Of a stretch of DNA of 64,000 nt, positions 14,100 to 27,271 are shown one piece after another. How positions within the stretch are numbered: the stretch's first letter is position 1; the number at the start of each line of letters is the position of its first letter. Position numbers and translations under genes: made by a program. Source of the DNA: Manis javanica (Eukaryota; Chordata; Mammalia; Pholidota; Manidae); NCBI RefSeq assembly GCF_040802235.1, contig NC_133172.1, positions 29,593,738-29,657,737 of the forward strand. The letters are read 5' to 3'. A model generated the notes under the pieces. It saw only the letters and a list, made by a program, of their open reading frames with translations, was not told the origin of the DNA and did no database searches.

Positions 14100-14720
14100 A
14101 AGTCCAAGCTCATGCCACTTGCCACATGACATACCAATAAGTTCAGAGAAGACAGTGGGGCAAGGAAAACTTCTTTATTCAGGAAGCCAGCAGACAAAGA
14201 AGATGGACTAATGTCCTAAAGCACCACCTTAACTTAGAGTTGATTTCAAGCTGTGTTGGTGGTAGAGTGGTGAGCATAACTGCCTTCCAAGCTTCTTATA
14301 TTAGGGAGGGGGGAACATGAGGGAATTGAGGTCAGGAGGTGACTAGTCAACCTCAGACATCTAGATGTCTGCAAGGGTGTAAAGATGGTTATGAAACTTC
14401 TTGTCCTTGGTTAATCGACTCTAATCATTTTGTTGATGTGGATATGGCCATGATATTCCTATAACTTCTTGATAATCTAGTTGTCATTTTTGTACATATT
14501 TCTTTATCTCTTCAAGGGAAGTGTTTCAGGTAAGGGTCTGGTAGCAACAATCTTAAGCCATGAGAAAAATTCCTTTTGATGATTAACAATGTAAACAGTT
14601 GCAGGGCTGAGCAAAAGCTTTTTGACCAAAAGATTAAGTCCGCAGAGGAGACAGGTAAATATGAAGGCAGAGTGCCAAGCCTTTTCACTTTGTTGCAATA
14701 TTATGAAATAGACCTTATAC
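14100..14720 (-). mobile_element. possible LTR fragment, minus strand
   Basis: The stretch around 14160-14230 ('cttctttattcaggaagccagcagac') resembles the antisense poly(A)-signal and U5 region of an old ERVL/MaLR-type LTR. The following 400 bases have LTR-like composition. No flanking duplication or internal region was found, so the assignment is tentative. Confidence 0.3.
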
Positions 14721-15939
14721 AAATAACTTAAAAATCATATTGTAGTCTACTTAAGTTCTAAATTTAAAGCTAGAATTTTCTATGTAATGTATCTTTCATG
14801 AAAGGAAAATATAACTATCTTACTGTTAAAAAGAACAGCAAAATTTTAAATTATTTTTATAGTCTATATTTGCAAAGTAAATACTGGCTTATATTAAAAA
14901 AGCCAGGCTTATATAAACAAATAAGTAATCATTTTAGTGAATGGATGAACCTTTCTAATATTAGATATTATGGTCAAGAATTAAGTTATCCAAGGCCTCA
15001 TTCCTTGATCAAAATATTGAGTGAATATAGATGATCTGGATAAGAAATTTGAGTAAATACCACCACAAGTTTTTGAAATTCAGAAACATATCCTGTGCTG
15101 ACAAAAAATAATTGCTATACAAACAATAAGTCACTATCTATGAAGAGTTAAATTATAATTAAGGCATGTGGCATAATTTACCTTTAACAGAAGACATGCC
15201 CCAAAGATTCATGTATATGTTCATATATAGCCACCTACCATACTTGAAATAAGGACACTAGATTGTATCATTGTACAGCCAGGGTTTCAATATTACTACT
15301 TAATATATAAGCCACAGTGATCAACAATTTTTTAAGATCATGTCAAATTCTCCAACTCTTATGGACAGAATGAACATCATTGTTTGCCTGTTCCACTAGT
15401 TATTATTTATTTCACCAGAAAGTATTTCATCTCTTTGGAGTTTTATAAGGATATACAGTGCATTGAGATTTTGTGGGGGAATTATATTCTTGGAATTATG
15501 TGATAGCACCAAAACAATTAGCATTGGTCTTTGAGGTCAAGCGCCCAATTAATACCTGCAAAAGAAGAACACAGGAGTCTCACAAACTTTGAAATCAATT
15601 TTCTGGAGTTGTAAGAGTATTTTTTCTTGGTATTTTGTGGCAAATATATTCCTGTATCTTGATAATTCCAGTGCAAGGATATTTTTATTGATTTATCCAT
15701 TGCATATAAAAATGTATCATTATTGGTAAGATTAATATACATCTTAGCTTTATATCACATTTTAAAATTGGTTGTACTAATGATAGCTTGGGAGAACTGA
15801 GTTAGGGTGATGATTTTCTCTATCAAATTCTAGACCAAAACAAGTAATAATTACTGGTAAGATGCAAGATAGACTAATAGAGAAGTATATAAACTTAAAT
15901 TTGTTGAGGAAAATTATGACCAAATTTATAATTTAAAAA
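14721..15939. other. no gene seen
   Basis: AT-rich DNA with only chance frames. Confidence 0.4.
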
Positions 15940-16137
15940 TACATGTAAGACGGGGATGGAAGTGCAGTATGGAGAAAATAATCCATGGTTCTCTAACATC
16001 TTTCTATGTTGTTGGATAGTAACTGAACTAGTTGGGGTGAGGACTTAATAATATGTATAACTGGAATCACTGCGCTGTGTACTTGAAACCAATGTAATAT
16101 TGTATATTCACTATACCTCAATAAAAAATACACAATA
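15940..16137 (+). mobile_element. L1 3'-terminal fragment
   Basis: The end 'ggaatcactgcgctgtgtacttgaaacc' followed by 'actatacctcaataaaaaata' is characteristic of an old L1 3' terminus with its poly(A) signal and tail. Only the last 200 bases are present, so it is heavily 5'-truncated. Confidence 0.45.
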
Positions 16138-19100
16138 CATATGACATATAGATAAATGTAATCCTAATGATCATGGCACAAGTTGGCTACTTCCTATGGT
16201 CACTTGCTTGTAATGAAGATTCTATGATTTTACAAATTATTGATCAGGAAGTGTGCTCATAAAGGTGTTGTTGATCCCAAGGCAATGTTTGGCTAATTAT
16301 GGTTTACCAAACTCGTTACCAGTCTAGCAGACCTCCAACAAATAGCTCCCAGGCACTGTTTGGATTGGAGACTTACAGTGCCTCATAAATTCAGCTGACG
16401 CAACAGTCAAGAAAAAAACAAAAACACATGAAAAATGTCTTCATACATACAGTAATCTTAGAATTGTGGCTAATGACTCTAAGGTCATATGAGTTTTTTG
16501 ATGTGGCTCTTGAGCTGGGAAAGACTTTTATTTTTATATTATTTATAATTGTAAGAACTAAAAATTAAGAATGTGTAATGCAGACCAAATACCTAAACTG
16601 TTTATTATGTGGCCCTTACAATAAAATTGCTAACCAATGAGACAGAGAAGCAATAACAATACCAAAGCATGTAGCAAGAGAAAGCGGGTTAATGTCAAAA
16701 TATTTACCAAATTTTATACTTCCAAACCAAAATGTTTAATGACCTTATACAAAGACCTAAGTCTTACTACTTACCAAACATTATACTTGAAGCAAAAATC
16801 AAGTTACTTAATACAAAAACCTGAGCCTGACTACCTTATGCTAATAACCAAGTCCAATTATTTAACACATAGTGCACCTTAAAACCAAAAGGCCTGACTT
16901 ACTTCATACAAAGATCTCTGCCATTTAATCACACTTCACAATGACATGGGTCTAAAGATCTTATGCAAAGACCTGTTTGTTAGAAACTGTGTTAAACAAA
17001 CTAAAATCAAACTCTAAAGCTTCAGTCATTGTTGAATCAAAATCACCTGGGTAGCAAAGTGGAAAGGAAAAAGGATTCAGGCTCTAGAAGCTTAGTGCCC
17101 ATCTTGGTGCAAGGACACTCTAGGAGACTGCTTGGCAAACAAAGTTCTTTCGGAGGATACATAGAGGTAGAACTGGTTTATAGTTGTACTGGAGAAGCTC
17201 TGGAGATTCCTAAATGTATGGGTTTTTTGGATTTTTTGTTTGTACTCTTGGCCAAGTTAAAGGCTGTGGGATTCATGATGTGAAAATTCCACAAATAACC
17301 CCCAGGGTCAGTTTCTTGGTTGATGGTTTTCAACTGACCTAGCTGGCTAGACAATCTGGCTTGATTATATGTCTAAAAGGGGCATAGAAACAATGCTGGA
17401 AAAATTCTGTTTTCATCTCTTCCAAATATTAAGATTCTACACACAGATCTTAGGAATTCAGTCTGAAAACAGAGGACAGTCCATATGTTAATGAGGATCC
17501 TGAGGAGGTTGCTCATGTTGTTTGTAGTATCCCCAATCCAATGGTTTACTGAACTCTCTTTACCTTGCGGGCACCATATCCTCTGTCTTTTAATAAAAGT
17601 CTCCTGTGAGTATGTCCCATGGAGTTTGATAAGTCTTTTCAAATATACAAACTTCAGAGTCTTTGCATATAATCTCAGTATCACTTCCAGAATTGTCAAA
17701 GGATTGTGAGACCATAGCTTATTATCTGAAAGATAAAGCTGAATTTATAACTGAGAATTATTTGCAGAAGTGTGGGTGATTGACTGTCATTCAGAAGAGT
17801 GCTTATTGGATTGTATTTTTACTGATTACCTGACTTGCAGAAATGTGAGGATGTCATTGATTTGTGCTCACTGAGGTGATTTGCCTTTGAAGGAATATAT
17901 GCAGTCTTGGTAATTTTTAAATGAAGCATGTATGTTATCTATGTTTATATATTACATATGTGTGTTATGTAATATATAAGCAAAATATATGGTATATAAT
18001 ATATATTATATGTTATATATGTGTTATATAGTATATACATGAAATATGTGTTCTATAACCAAGACATAGAATGTTATAGGGCAAATACTGAGGAACTATG
18101 TATGTTTATCTTATTTACAAAATTTTCATGCTTACAACTGAAGAATTATAGGTGTCTAGCTTTAAGAATATTTGATAATTTAAGATATTTTCAAGCCATT
18201 CTCATATGATTTTTTAAAATTTACTTGATATCTTTTGACTGTTTCAGCACGTACTATCATTTTTACAAATTTTTATCTATTGACAATGATAGTAATTGAA
18301 ATTGTCAGGAATATAAAGAATGATATTCTCAACAGGAAATGACTCTGTTTAAACAAATAAAGTAAAAAATAAAATAAAATGAGAAGATTACAAGACCAGA
18401 GACTTACTTCTTAATATGCCATAAGCTAGCAGGTTTAAATATCACTCTGACACTTTTTCCACATATAAAAATTTATAAAAATGACATTAAGACTAAATAA
18501 ATTCTAATTTCTCTGTAAGCTTTAATACACATTAATCCTAAAATCAGTAGAAACTATCTGGACATAAAATGTGATGATCTGAAAAATAAGGGGTTAATTT
18601 CACTCATTGTAATTAAGGAAAGAAGCAAGTGCACAAGCAAGCTGATTTATTTGCCCAGATACTGCAGGGGAAAAGGCAAAGGCACACAGAAATGAGCTAT
18701 AATAGAATTATTCAAATTTATCTGCTTTTATGTTATGAAATATCTTCAACAGCTAACACTCTAGACTTAGCTGCTTAAACTAAGCACTGGAATCAGCTTA
18801 ATGCTGCATTTAATGCATTGATCAAATCTGACACATGGAAAAACATCAACCTCTTCTAACATGCATTGCTTGGTCTCTTAAAATGTAACAGCCATACTTA
18901 TCTGAAGGGAATAATTTGTTACATTTCACAGCATATTTCATATAGTAAAACAATCCTCAATATTCCATTGTAATACAGGGCTTTCTCCTAATCCTTGTCA
19001 CTGTACCACCACAAACACACATGCTTGCTCTGGCATACTTATGGGGGTAGATTGTTGGGATGATAGTTTATATTCTGTTTATTTTATGTCATCATGACGA

Positions 19101-19678
19101 AAATGTTCAAGGAGAGTAAAATCTAAATAAACTTATCCAGACAGTGAGCTGGTATTATTTTAGATATTGAAGACATTTTGTATTAGTGCATGTTCATACA
19201 GTCATTAGAGTAATTAAAAAGGAAGATTTCATGTGTTTCAAAAATACAAACTCTGAACTCTCTTTATAACCACAGTGGCTTATCAGGTTTACTTTTTTCC
19301 AAGTAGTCACAAGAATAGAATTGAATTTAAAACATGAATTGCCAAAAACTTAACCCTACATATTTAGTATTGTTGGAAGATGGAATATTAAACTTATATA
19401 TACAGTATAGCTTTAAGGTAGAATATCATTAAAAGTGTTACTTAAGCATTATTTATGGCAGAAACTAAAGTTAGATTTTTTTAAATAAAGAACTTTAAAA
19501 GCTGTTAGCAATAAAATGATCAGTAAAGTTAAAATGTGATATGATTCACATATGAAATGAAATTGGCACCTCATTGTCTGCCATACATAGCAAGTTAACA
19601 CAATAATTGAGTCTATCATAAGAAATTCATTAAAACAATCCTGCAAAAGAAAAGAAGCAGAATTGAATGGCAAGTGGA
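16138..19678. other. gene-free AT-rich DNA
   Basis: No gene recognised. A TA/TG-rich low-complexity stretch occupies about 17930-18050. Frames of 80-108 codons at 17029-17283 and 17373-17699 have no family resemblance and no codon signature, so I treat them as chance. Confidence 0.45.
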
Positions 19679-19717
19679 ACACTGAACCTCTCCAGCATAC
19701 ACACTGAACCTCTCCAG

Positions 19718-19763
<46 letters not shown>
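19679..19763. repeat. (AC)n microsatellite with adjoining 22-bp duplication
   Basis: A 22-base unit beginning 'acactgaacctctcc' occurs twice head-to-tail (19679-19700 and 19701-19722) and runs into about 21 uninterrupted AC units (19721-19763). The duplication probably arose by slippage anchored in the AC tract. Confidence 0.85.
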
Positions 19764-19765
<2 letters not shown>

Positions 19766-20727
19766 TAAATTGCACTTAAATATTACTTTTAGTTTTTTAT
19801 ATTAAGAAATATATGGAGAATTCAAGATGGCAGCATAAGAGATGAGACAGAGAACTCCTCCCAAAGCCACATATATTATGACAATATACTTCACACAACT
19901 AATCCTAAAAGAGCAACAGGACAGAAGGCTTACATACACCTGGAGAAGACAGCAGACCTCACAAAACAGGGTAAGATACCAAAGCCTTGATCCGGTGGGA
20001 CACAAGCCCTACCCCACCCCAGCTCACTGGCTGGAGGAAGAGAAAGGGAGCTGGAAGGGGTGGAAGCCTAGGACTGCTGAATATCCATCCCTGGAGATCT
20101 GCTGTGGGAGCACAAACCTACATTGCATGGTGCTCTGGAAATTACTGGGGTTGGAAGGATAAGACAGGCAGAATACTTGGAGAAACTTAGATTCCAGCCA
20201 TTTGTGGAGGACAGGGATCCACATCCGGTCACTTGGGGGCAAAGGAAAGGTGGGTGGTCTGAGAGGCTTCCTAGTAGCGAGAGTGCTGCTGAAGGGGTGG
20301 GGTATACATGGAGTTTGTTGTGCAGGAGAAGGGAGAGGTGGACAAGGTTGTCTGGGTGCACTCTGCCCAGCAGGTTGGGAACTTTCAAGGGCTTCAGGTG
20401 CTCCATTTCCCTGGCTGGCTAGTCAGCTCTGAAGCCCCCAGCTGTGATACACAGCCTGATGCACCATCCTCCTAGCTTGCTGGCACCAGCTCGACACTGG
20501 CAGTCCCTGCCCATGGCAGCTACAGACAGAAAGCACAGAAGCTTACACCTGTGTGCTGGCACACTGGTTCTGACAGTGGAGACAGGCACTGCAGACAGGA
20601 AGAGGGAAACAGCTTTTTCCTCCCCCAGGTACCAGCGCTGCTCCCCTGTGACCCCTAATATCACTCCAGGGGCTGAGCAGCTCCAGAGACTAGAGCTTCT
20701 GGGCACTAGAGGGCGACACATACAAAT

Positions 20728-21590
20728 ATGAAACGTCAAACTTGGTTCAAAAAAAAATTTCACAAACACCAGAAAAAGAGCCAAATAAAAAGGAGCTCAC
20801 CAATCTTCCTGAAAGGGAGTTCAAAATAAAATTATAAACATGCTCATGGAGGTACAGAAAAATATTCAAGAACTCAGGGATGAATTTAGGATGGAGGTTC
20901 AATCATCAAGAAATTACATATCTGAAATGCAACATAAAATGGAGGGATTTAAAAGCAGATTAGATATAGTAGAAGAGATGGTAAATGGAATAGAAATTAG
21001 AGAATAGGAATACAAAGAAGCTGAGGCACAAGGAGGAAAAAGAATCTCTAAGAATTAAAGAATATTGGGTGAACTGTGTGACTAATCCAAACAGAACAAT
21101 ATTTGCATTATAGGGGTACCAGAAGGCAAAGAGAGAGAAAAAGGAATAGAAAGTGTCTTTGAGGAGCTAATTGCTGAAAACTTCCCCCATCTGGGGAAGA
21201 AGATAGTCTCTCAGGCCATGTAGGTGCACAGATGTCCCAACACAAGGGACCCAAGCAAGACAACACCAAGACATACGGTAATTAAAATGGCAAAGATCAA
21301 GGATAAGGAGAGACTATTAAAAGCAGCCAGAGAGAGAAAAAAGATCACATACCATCAGGGTATGATCAGACTTCTCAACAAACCTTACAGGCCAGAAAGG
21401 AGTGGCATGATGTATTTAATGCAATGAACCAGAAGGGCCTTGAACCAAGATTACTTGAACCAAGATTACTTTATCGGGCAAGATTATCATTTAAATTTGA
21501 CGGAGGCATTAAACAATTTACAGATAAGCAAAAGCTGTGAGAATTTACCTCCCACAAACCATCTCTACAGTGCATTTTGGAGGGACTGCT
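20728..21590 (+). pseudogene. L1 ORF1 remnant (RNA-binding chaperone)
   Basis: L1 ORF1p is a trimeric RNA-binding chaperone that coats L1 RNA. The start ATG is followed by 'MKRQTWFKKKFHKHQKKS'-like text, a lysine/glutamate-rich region and a coiled-coil-like stretch. The central 'IGVPEGKEREKGIESVFEEL' block and a C-terminal 'MAKIKDKERLLKAARERKKI' block are typical of ORF1p. In-frame stops occur within the coiled coil and before the C-terminal domain, and an indel near 21360 removes part of the C-terminal domain. The gene is dead. Confidence 0.75.
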
Positions 21591-21902
21591 ATACATAGGT
21601 GGAAGCGTTCCTAAAGTTTAATAGGTGTCACCAGAGGTAATAAAACCACAGTAAAGAAAGTAGAACAGCTAACTACTGAGCATATGCAAAAGTAAATTAA
21701 CTATCCCCAAGTCAATCAATGGATAGACAAATAGTACAGAATATGATACCTAATATATAAAGAATGGAGGAGGAAGAAAAGAAGGAGAGAAAAAAAGAAC
21801 ATTAGATTGTGTTTGTAATAGCATATTAAGTGAGTTGTTAGACTCTTAGATAGTAAGGAAGTTAACCGTGAACCTTTGGTAACCACGAATCTAAAGCCTG
21901 CA

Positions 21903-24900
21903 ATGGCAATAAGTACATACGTATCGATAATCACCCTAAATGTAAATGGACTGAATGCACCAATCAAAAGACATAGAGTCACTGAATGAATAAAAAAGCA
22001 AGATGCTTCTATATGCTGCCTACAAGAGACTCACTTTAAGCCCAAAGACATACACAGACTAAAAGTGAAGGGATGGAAAAAAATATTTCATGCAACTAAA
22101 AGGGAGAAAAAAGCAGGAGTTGCAGTACTTGTATCATACAAAATAGACTTCAAAACAAAAAAAGTCACTAGAGACAAAGAAGGACATTACATAATGACAA
22201 AAGGGTCAATCCAAGAAGACATAACCATTATAAATATCTATGTGCCCAACACAGGAGCACCTACAAATGTAAAACAAATACTAACAGAATTAAAAGGGGA
22301 AATAGAATGCAATGCATTTATTCCAGGAGACTTCAACACTCCACTCACTTCAAAGGACAGATCAACCAGACAGAAAATAAGTAAGGAGACAGAGGCACTG
22401 AACAACACATTAGAAAAGACAGACCTAACAGACATCTATAGAACTCTACACCCAAAAGCAGCACAATGCACAATCTTCTCAAGTACACATGAAACATTTT
22501 CAAGAATAGATCACATACTAGGCCACAAAAAAGAGCCTCAGTAAATTCAAAGAGATTGAAATTGTACCAAACAGTTTCTCAGATCACAAAGGTATGAAAC
22601 TAGAAATAAATTACACAAAGAAAATGAAAAATCCCACAAACACATCGAGGCTTCACAACATGCTCCTACATAACCAATGGATCAATGACCAAATTAAAAC
22701 AGAGATCAAGCAATATATGGAGACAAATGACAACAATAATTCAACACCGCAAAATTTGTGGGCTGCAGTGAAGGCTGGGCTAAGAGGGAAGTACATTGCA
22801 ATACAGGCCTACTTCAGGAAAGAAGAACAATCCCATATAAGCAGTCTAAACTCATAATTAATGAAACTAGAAAAAGAAGAACAAATGAGGACCAAAGTCA
22901 GTAGAAGGAGGGACATAATAAAGATTAGAGCATAAATAAATAAAACCGAGAAGAATAAAACAATAGAATCAATGAAAGTAACAGCTGGTTCTTTGAGAAA
23001 ATAAAAAGAAATAGATAAAACCCTAGCCAGACTTATCAAGAAAAGAAGAGAGTCTACACACATAAACAGAATCAGAAATGAGAAAGGAAAAATCACTACA
23101 GACACCAAAGAAATACAAAGAATTATTAGAGAATACCATGAAAAATCATATGCTAACAAACTGGATAACCTATAGAAGAAATGGCCAGCTTTCTAGAAAA
23201 ATACAACCTTCCAAGGCTGACCCAGAAATAAACAGAAAATCTGAACAGACCAATTACCAGCAATGAAATTGAACTGGTAACCAAAAACCTACCTAAGAAC
23301 AAAACCCATGGGCCAGATGGCTTTACCACTGAATTTTATGAAACATTTAGTGAAGACCTAATACCCATCCTCCTTAAAGTTTTCCTAAAAGTAGAAGAGG
23401 GAATACTTCATCATTCTATGAGGTCAGCATCACTGTAATACCACAAACAGGCAAAGGATCCACAATAAAAGAAAATTACAGACCAATATCCCTGATGAAC
23501 ATAGATGCAAAAATACTCAACAAAATATTAGCAAACTGGATTAAATAATACACCAAAAAGATCATCCATCATGATCAAGCAGGATTTATTCCACGGATGC
23601 AAGGATGGTACAACATTTGAAAATCCACCAACATCATCCACCATATCAACAAAAAGGACAAAAACCACATGATCATCTCCATAGATGCTGAAAAAGCATT
23701 CAACAAAATTCAACACCTATTCATGATAGAAACTCTAAAAATTGGGTATAGAGGGCAAGTAGTTCAACATAATAAAGGCCATATATGACAAACCCACAGC
23801 CAACATTATACTTAACAGTGAGAAGCTGAAAGTTTTTCCTTTAAGATCAGGAACAAGACAAGGATGCACACTCTCCGCACTTCTATTCAACATAGTACCG
23901 GAGGTCCTAGCCAAGGCAATCAGAGAAAACAAAGAAATAAAAGGCATCCAGATTGACAGGGAAGAATTTAAACTGTCCCTGTTTGCAGATGACATGATAT
24001 TGTACATAAAAAACCCTAAAAAGTCCACTCCAAAACTACTAGATCTAATATCTAAATTCAGCAAAGTTGCAGGATACAAAATTAATATGTAGAAATCTGT
24101 GGCATTCCTATACACTAACAATGAACTAGCAGAGAGAAATTAGGAAAACAATTCCATTCACAGCTGCATTAAAAAGAATAAAATACCTAGGAATACAACT
24201 AACCAAGAAAGTGAAAGACCTATACTCTGAAAACTACAAGACACTCATGAGAGAAATTAAAGAAGATACCAATAAATGGAAACACATCCCGTGCTCATGG
24301 ATAGGAAGAATTAATATTGTCAAAATGGCCATCCTGCCTAAAGCACGCTACAGATTCAATGAAATCCCAATCAAAATACCAACAACGTTCTTCAACGAAC
24401 TGGAGAAAATCATTCTAAAATTCATAAGTAACCACAAAAGACCCCAAATAGCCAAAGCAATCCTGAGAAGGAAGAATAAAATGGGGGGAATTATGCCCCC
24501 AACTTTAAGCTCTACTACAAAGTCACAGTAATCAAGACAATTTGGTACTGGCACAAGAACGGACGCATAGACCAATGGAACAGACTAGAGAACCCTGATA
24601 TAAAACCAACCATATAAGGTCAATTAATATATGATAAAGGAGCCATGGACATACAATGCAGAAATGACCGCTGCTTCAACAGCTGGTGTTGGCAAAGCTG
24701 AACAGCTGCATGCAAGAGAATGAAACTGGATTATTGTTTAACCCCATAAACAAAAGTAAACTCAAAATGGATCAAAGACCTGAATTGTAAGTCATGAAAC
24801 CATAAAACTCTTATAAGACAACACAGGCAAAAGTATCCTGAATATTAGCATAAGCAACTTCTTCCTGAATGCATCTCCTCAAGCAAGGGAAACAAAAGCA

Positions 24901-25275
24901 AAAATGAACTCATGGGACTACATCAAACTAAAATGTTTCTGTATGGCAAAGGACACCATCAACAGAACACAAAGGCATCCTACAGCATGAGAGAATATAT
25001 TTGTAAATGACATATCCAACAAGGGGTTAACATCCAAAATATATAAAGAACTTACATGCCTCAACATCCGAAAAGGAACTAACCCTATTAACAGCTAGGC
25101 AGAGGATATGAAGACACAGTTCTCAAAAGAAGAAATTCAGATGGCCAACAGACACATGAAAAGATGCTCCACATCACTAATGATCAGGGAAATGCAAATT
25201 AAAACCACAATGAGATATCACCTCATACCAGTAAGGATGGCCAGCATCGAAAAGACTAAGAACAACAAATGCTGA
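21903..25275 (+). pseudogene. L1 ORF2 remnant (endonuclease/reverse transcriptase)
   Basis: L1 ORF2p nicks target DNA and reverse-transcribes L1 RNA. The ATG lies in 'ATGGCAATAAGTACATA', the same start as the copy at 44673. The endonuclease part is readable to about 22540 ('NIYVPNTGAPTNVKQILTEL'). The reverse-transcriptase part contains '[13 protein letters not shown]' (catalytic FADD at 23982) and the C-terminal region reaches a stop at 25273-25275. Multiple stops and frameshifts split it into at least six short frames, so no active protein is possible. Confidence 0.8.
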
Positions 25276-26035
25276 AGAGGATGTGGAGAAAGGGGAACCC
25301 TTCTACACTGCTGGTGGGAATGTAAGCTAGTTCAACCATTTTTAAAGCAAAATAGAGGTTCCTCAAAAAACTAAACAGGAATACCATTTGACCCCAGAAT
25401 CCCACTTTTTGGAATTTACCCAAAGAATACAACCTCTCAGATTCAAAAAGACACATGCACCCCTATGTTTATTGCAGCACTTTTTACAATAGCCAAGATA
25501 TGGAAGCAATCTAAGTGTCCATCAGTAGATGAATGGATAAAGAAGATGTGGTACATACACACCATGGAATACTATTCAGCCATAAGAAACAGATCCTACC
25601 ATTTGCAACAACATGGATAGACCTGGAGGACATTATGCTCAGTGCAATAAGCCAGGAGGAGAAAGAGAAATGCCAAGTGATTTCCCTCATTTGTGGAGTA
25701 TAACAATGAAGCAAAAGTGAAGGAACAAAATGGCAGCAGACTCAGGGACTCCAAGAATGAACTAGTGGTTACCAAAGAGGAGGGGTATGGGAGGGCAGGT
25801 GGGGAGGGAGGGAGAAGGGGATTGAGGAGTATTATGTTTAGTACACATGGTGTGGGGGATCATGGGGAGAACAGTGTAGCAGAGAGAAGGCACATAATGT
25901 ATCTGTGGCATCTTACTACACTACTGAACAGTGACTGCATTGGGGTATGGGTGGGGACCTTATAATATGGGCAAATGTAGTAAACACATTGTTTTTTCAT
26001 GTGAAATCTTCATAAGGGTATATCAATCATACCTT

Positions 26036-26170
26036 AATAAATAAAAAAATAAATAAAATAAAATAAAATAAAATAAATAAAATAAAGTAGAAAAATAAAA
26101 TGAAATAAAATAAAACAAAATAAAATAATATAATATAATAAAATTAAATTAAAATAAATAAATAAATTAT
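26036..26170 (+). repeat. A-rich (AAAAT)n tail microsatellite
   Basis: About 130 bases of degenerate AAAAT/AAAT units immediately follow the L1 3' UTR. This is the usual outcome of an L1 poly(A) tail evolving into a simple repeat. Confidence 0.85.
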
Positions 26171-26442
26171 TTCATCAGGGAGTCAGATATCTTCCACGGT
26201 CTCTTGGGCCTTGACAGTCTTCAGCTCTCAAACAATATGCATGTCCCAACAGCACACACCGTGGGCTGCCTGCCCTGGGTACTGCTCATCGAACACAGGA
26301 AATCCCATTTCGGGTCTCACTTCTAATGTGTCATAAGCCACTGTGTCTTTAAAAATAATTCTCATGCTCTGTTATTCTTGAGTGCATTGCTTATGTCATG
26401 GAAGCAAAATAAAATGTATTTATTTCCTGTGTTAAAAAAAAA
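26171..26442 (+). other. mRNA-3'-end-like insert (transduction or truncated processed copy)
   Basis: About 270 bases of non-L1, mixed-composition sequence end with AATAAA near 26408, about 20 bases, and then an uninterrupted A10. That is exactly the layout of a polyadenylated transcript end. It lies between an L1 tail and another L1 3' end. It may be a 3' transduction carried by the preceding L1 or a 5'-truncated processed pseudogene that landed in the A-rich tail. I see no coding frame and do not recognise the source gene. Confidence 0.5.
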
Positions 26443-27270
26443 AGACTAAGAACAACAAATGATGGTGAGGATGTGGAGAAAAGGGAACCCTCCTACACTG
26501 CTGGTGGGAATGTAAACTAGTTCAACAATTGTGGAAAGCAGTATGGAGGGTCCTGAAAACACTAAAAATAGAAATACCATTTGACCTGGGAATCCCACTC
26601 CTTGGAATTTACCGAAAGAATACAACTTCTCATATTCAAAAAGACATATGAACCCCTATGTTTCTTGCAGCACTTTTTCAAATGCCCTAGATATGGAAGC
26701 AACCTAAGTGTCCATCAGTAGATGAATGGATAAAGAACATGTGGTGCATATACACAATGGAATATGATTCAGCCATAAGAAGAAAACAAATCCTACCATT
26801 TGCAACACCATGGATGGAGCTAGAGGGCATTATGCACAGTGAAATAAGCCAGGTGAAGAAAGACAAGTACCAAATAATTTCACTCATCTATAGAGCATAA
26901 AAACAAAGGAAAAATGGAAGGAACAAAACAGCAGCAGACTCACAGAACCCAAAAATGGACTAACTGTTACCAAAGGGAAAGGGACTGTGGAGGGTGGGTG
27001 GGAAGGGAGGGCGAAGGGGAACAAGGGGCATTACGATTAGCACACATAACATGGCGGGGGGGCATGGGGAAGGCAGTATAGCACAGAGAAGACAAGTAGT
27101 GACTCTATAGCATCTTACTACGCTGATGGACAGGCACAGTGACTGTAATGGGTTATGTGGTGGGGACTTGATAATGGGGGGAATCTAGTCACCACAATGT
27201 TGCCCATGTCATTTTATATTAATGATACCAAAATAAAAAATAAATTAAAAAATTAATTTTTTTTAAAAAA
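26443..27270 (+). mobile_element. L1 3' end, second of three in tandem
   Basis: It starts inside the last codons of ORF2 ('gactaagaacaacaaatg') and includes the whole 3' UTR and an A-rich tail. The tail text is the 'GATACCAAAATAAAA' subfamily form, unlike the first and third copies. It begins directly after the A10 of the preceding insert. Confidence 0.8.
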
Positions 27271-27271
27271 G

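Larger units (their letters stand above)
19815..26035 (+). mobile_element. near full-length L1 with broken ORFs
   Basis: A complete L1 in normal order. A GC-richer 5' UTR starts 'ggagaattcaagatggcagc', followed by ORF1 remnants, a spacer, ORF2 remnants and a 3' UTR ending in 'accttaataaataaaaaaat'. Both ORFs carry many stops and frameshifts, so the copy cannot mobilise itself. The 3' UTR ends in the 'ACCTTAATAAA' form, unlike the 'GATACCAAAAT' form of the element at 42508-48841, so the two belong to different L1 subfamilies. No target-site duplication was found, because the 3' side is buried in later A-rich insertions. Confidence 0.85.

Noticed and set aside
19449..19775. 108-codon frame beginning with a Cys/Val repeat
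   Set aside because: Its first part is the translated (AC)n microsatellite.
19842..20784. Cluster of overlapping 70-120-codon frames
   Set aside because: L1 5' UTR, not genes.
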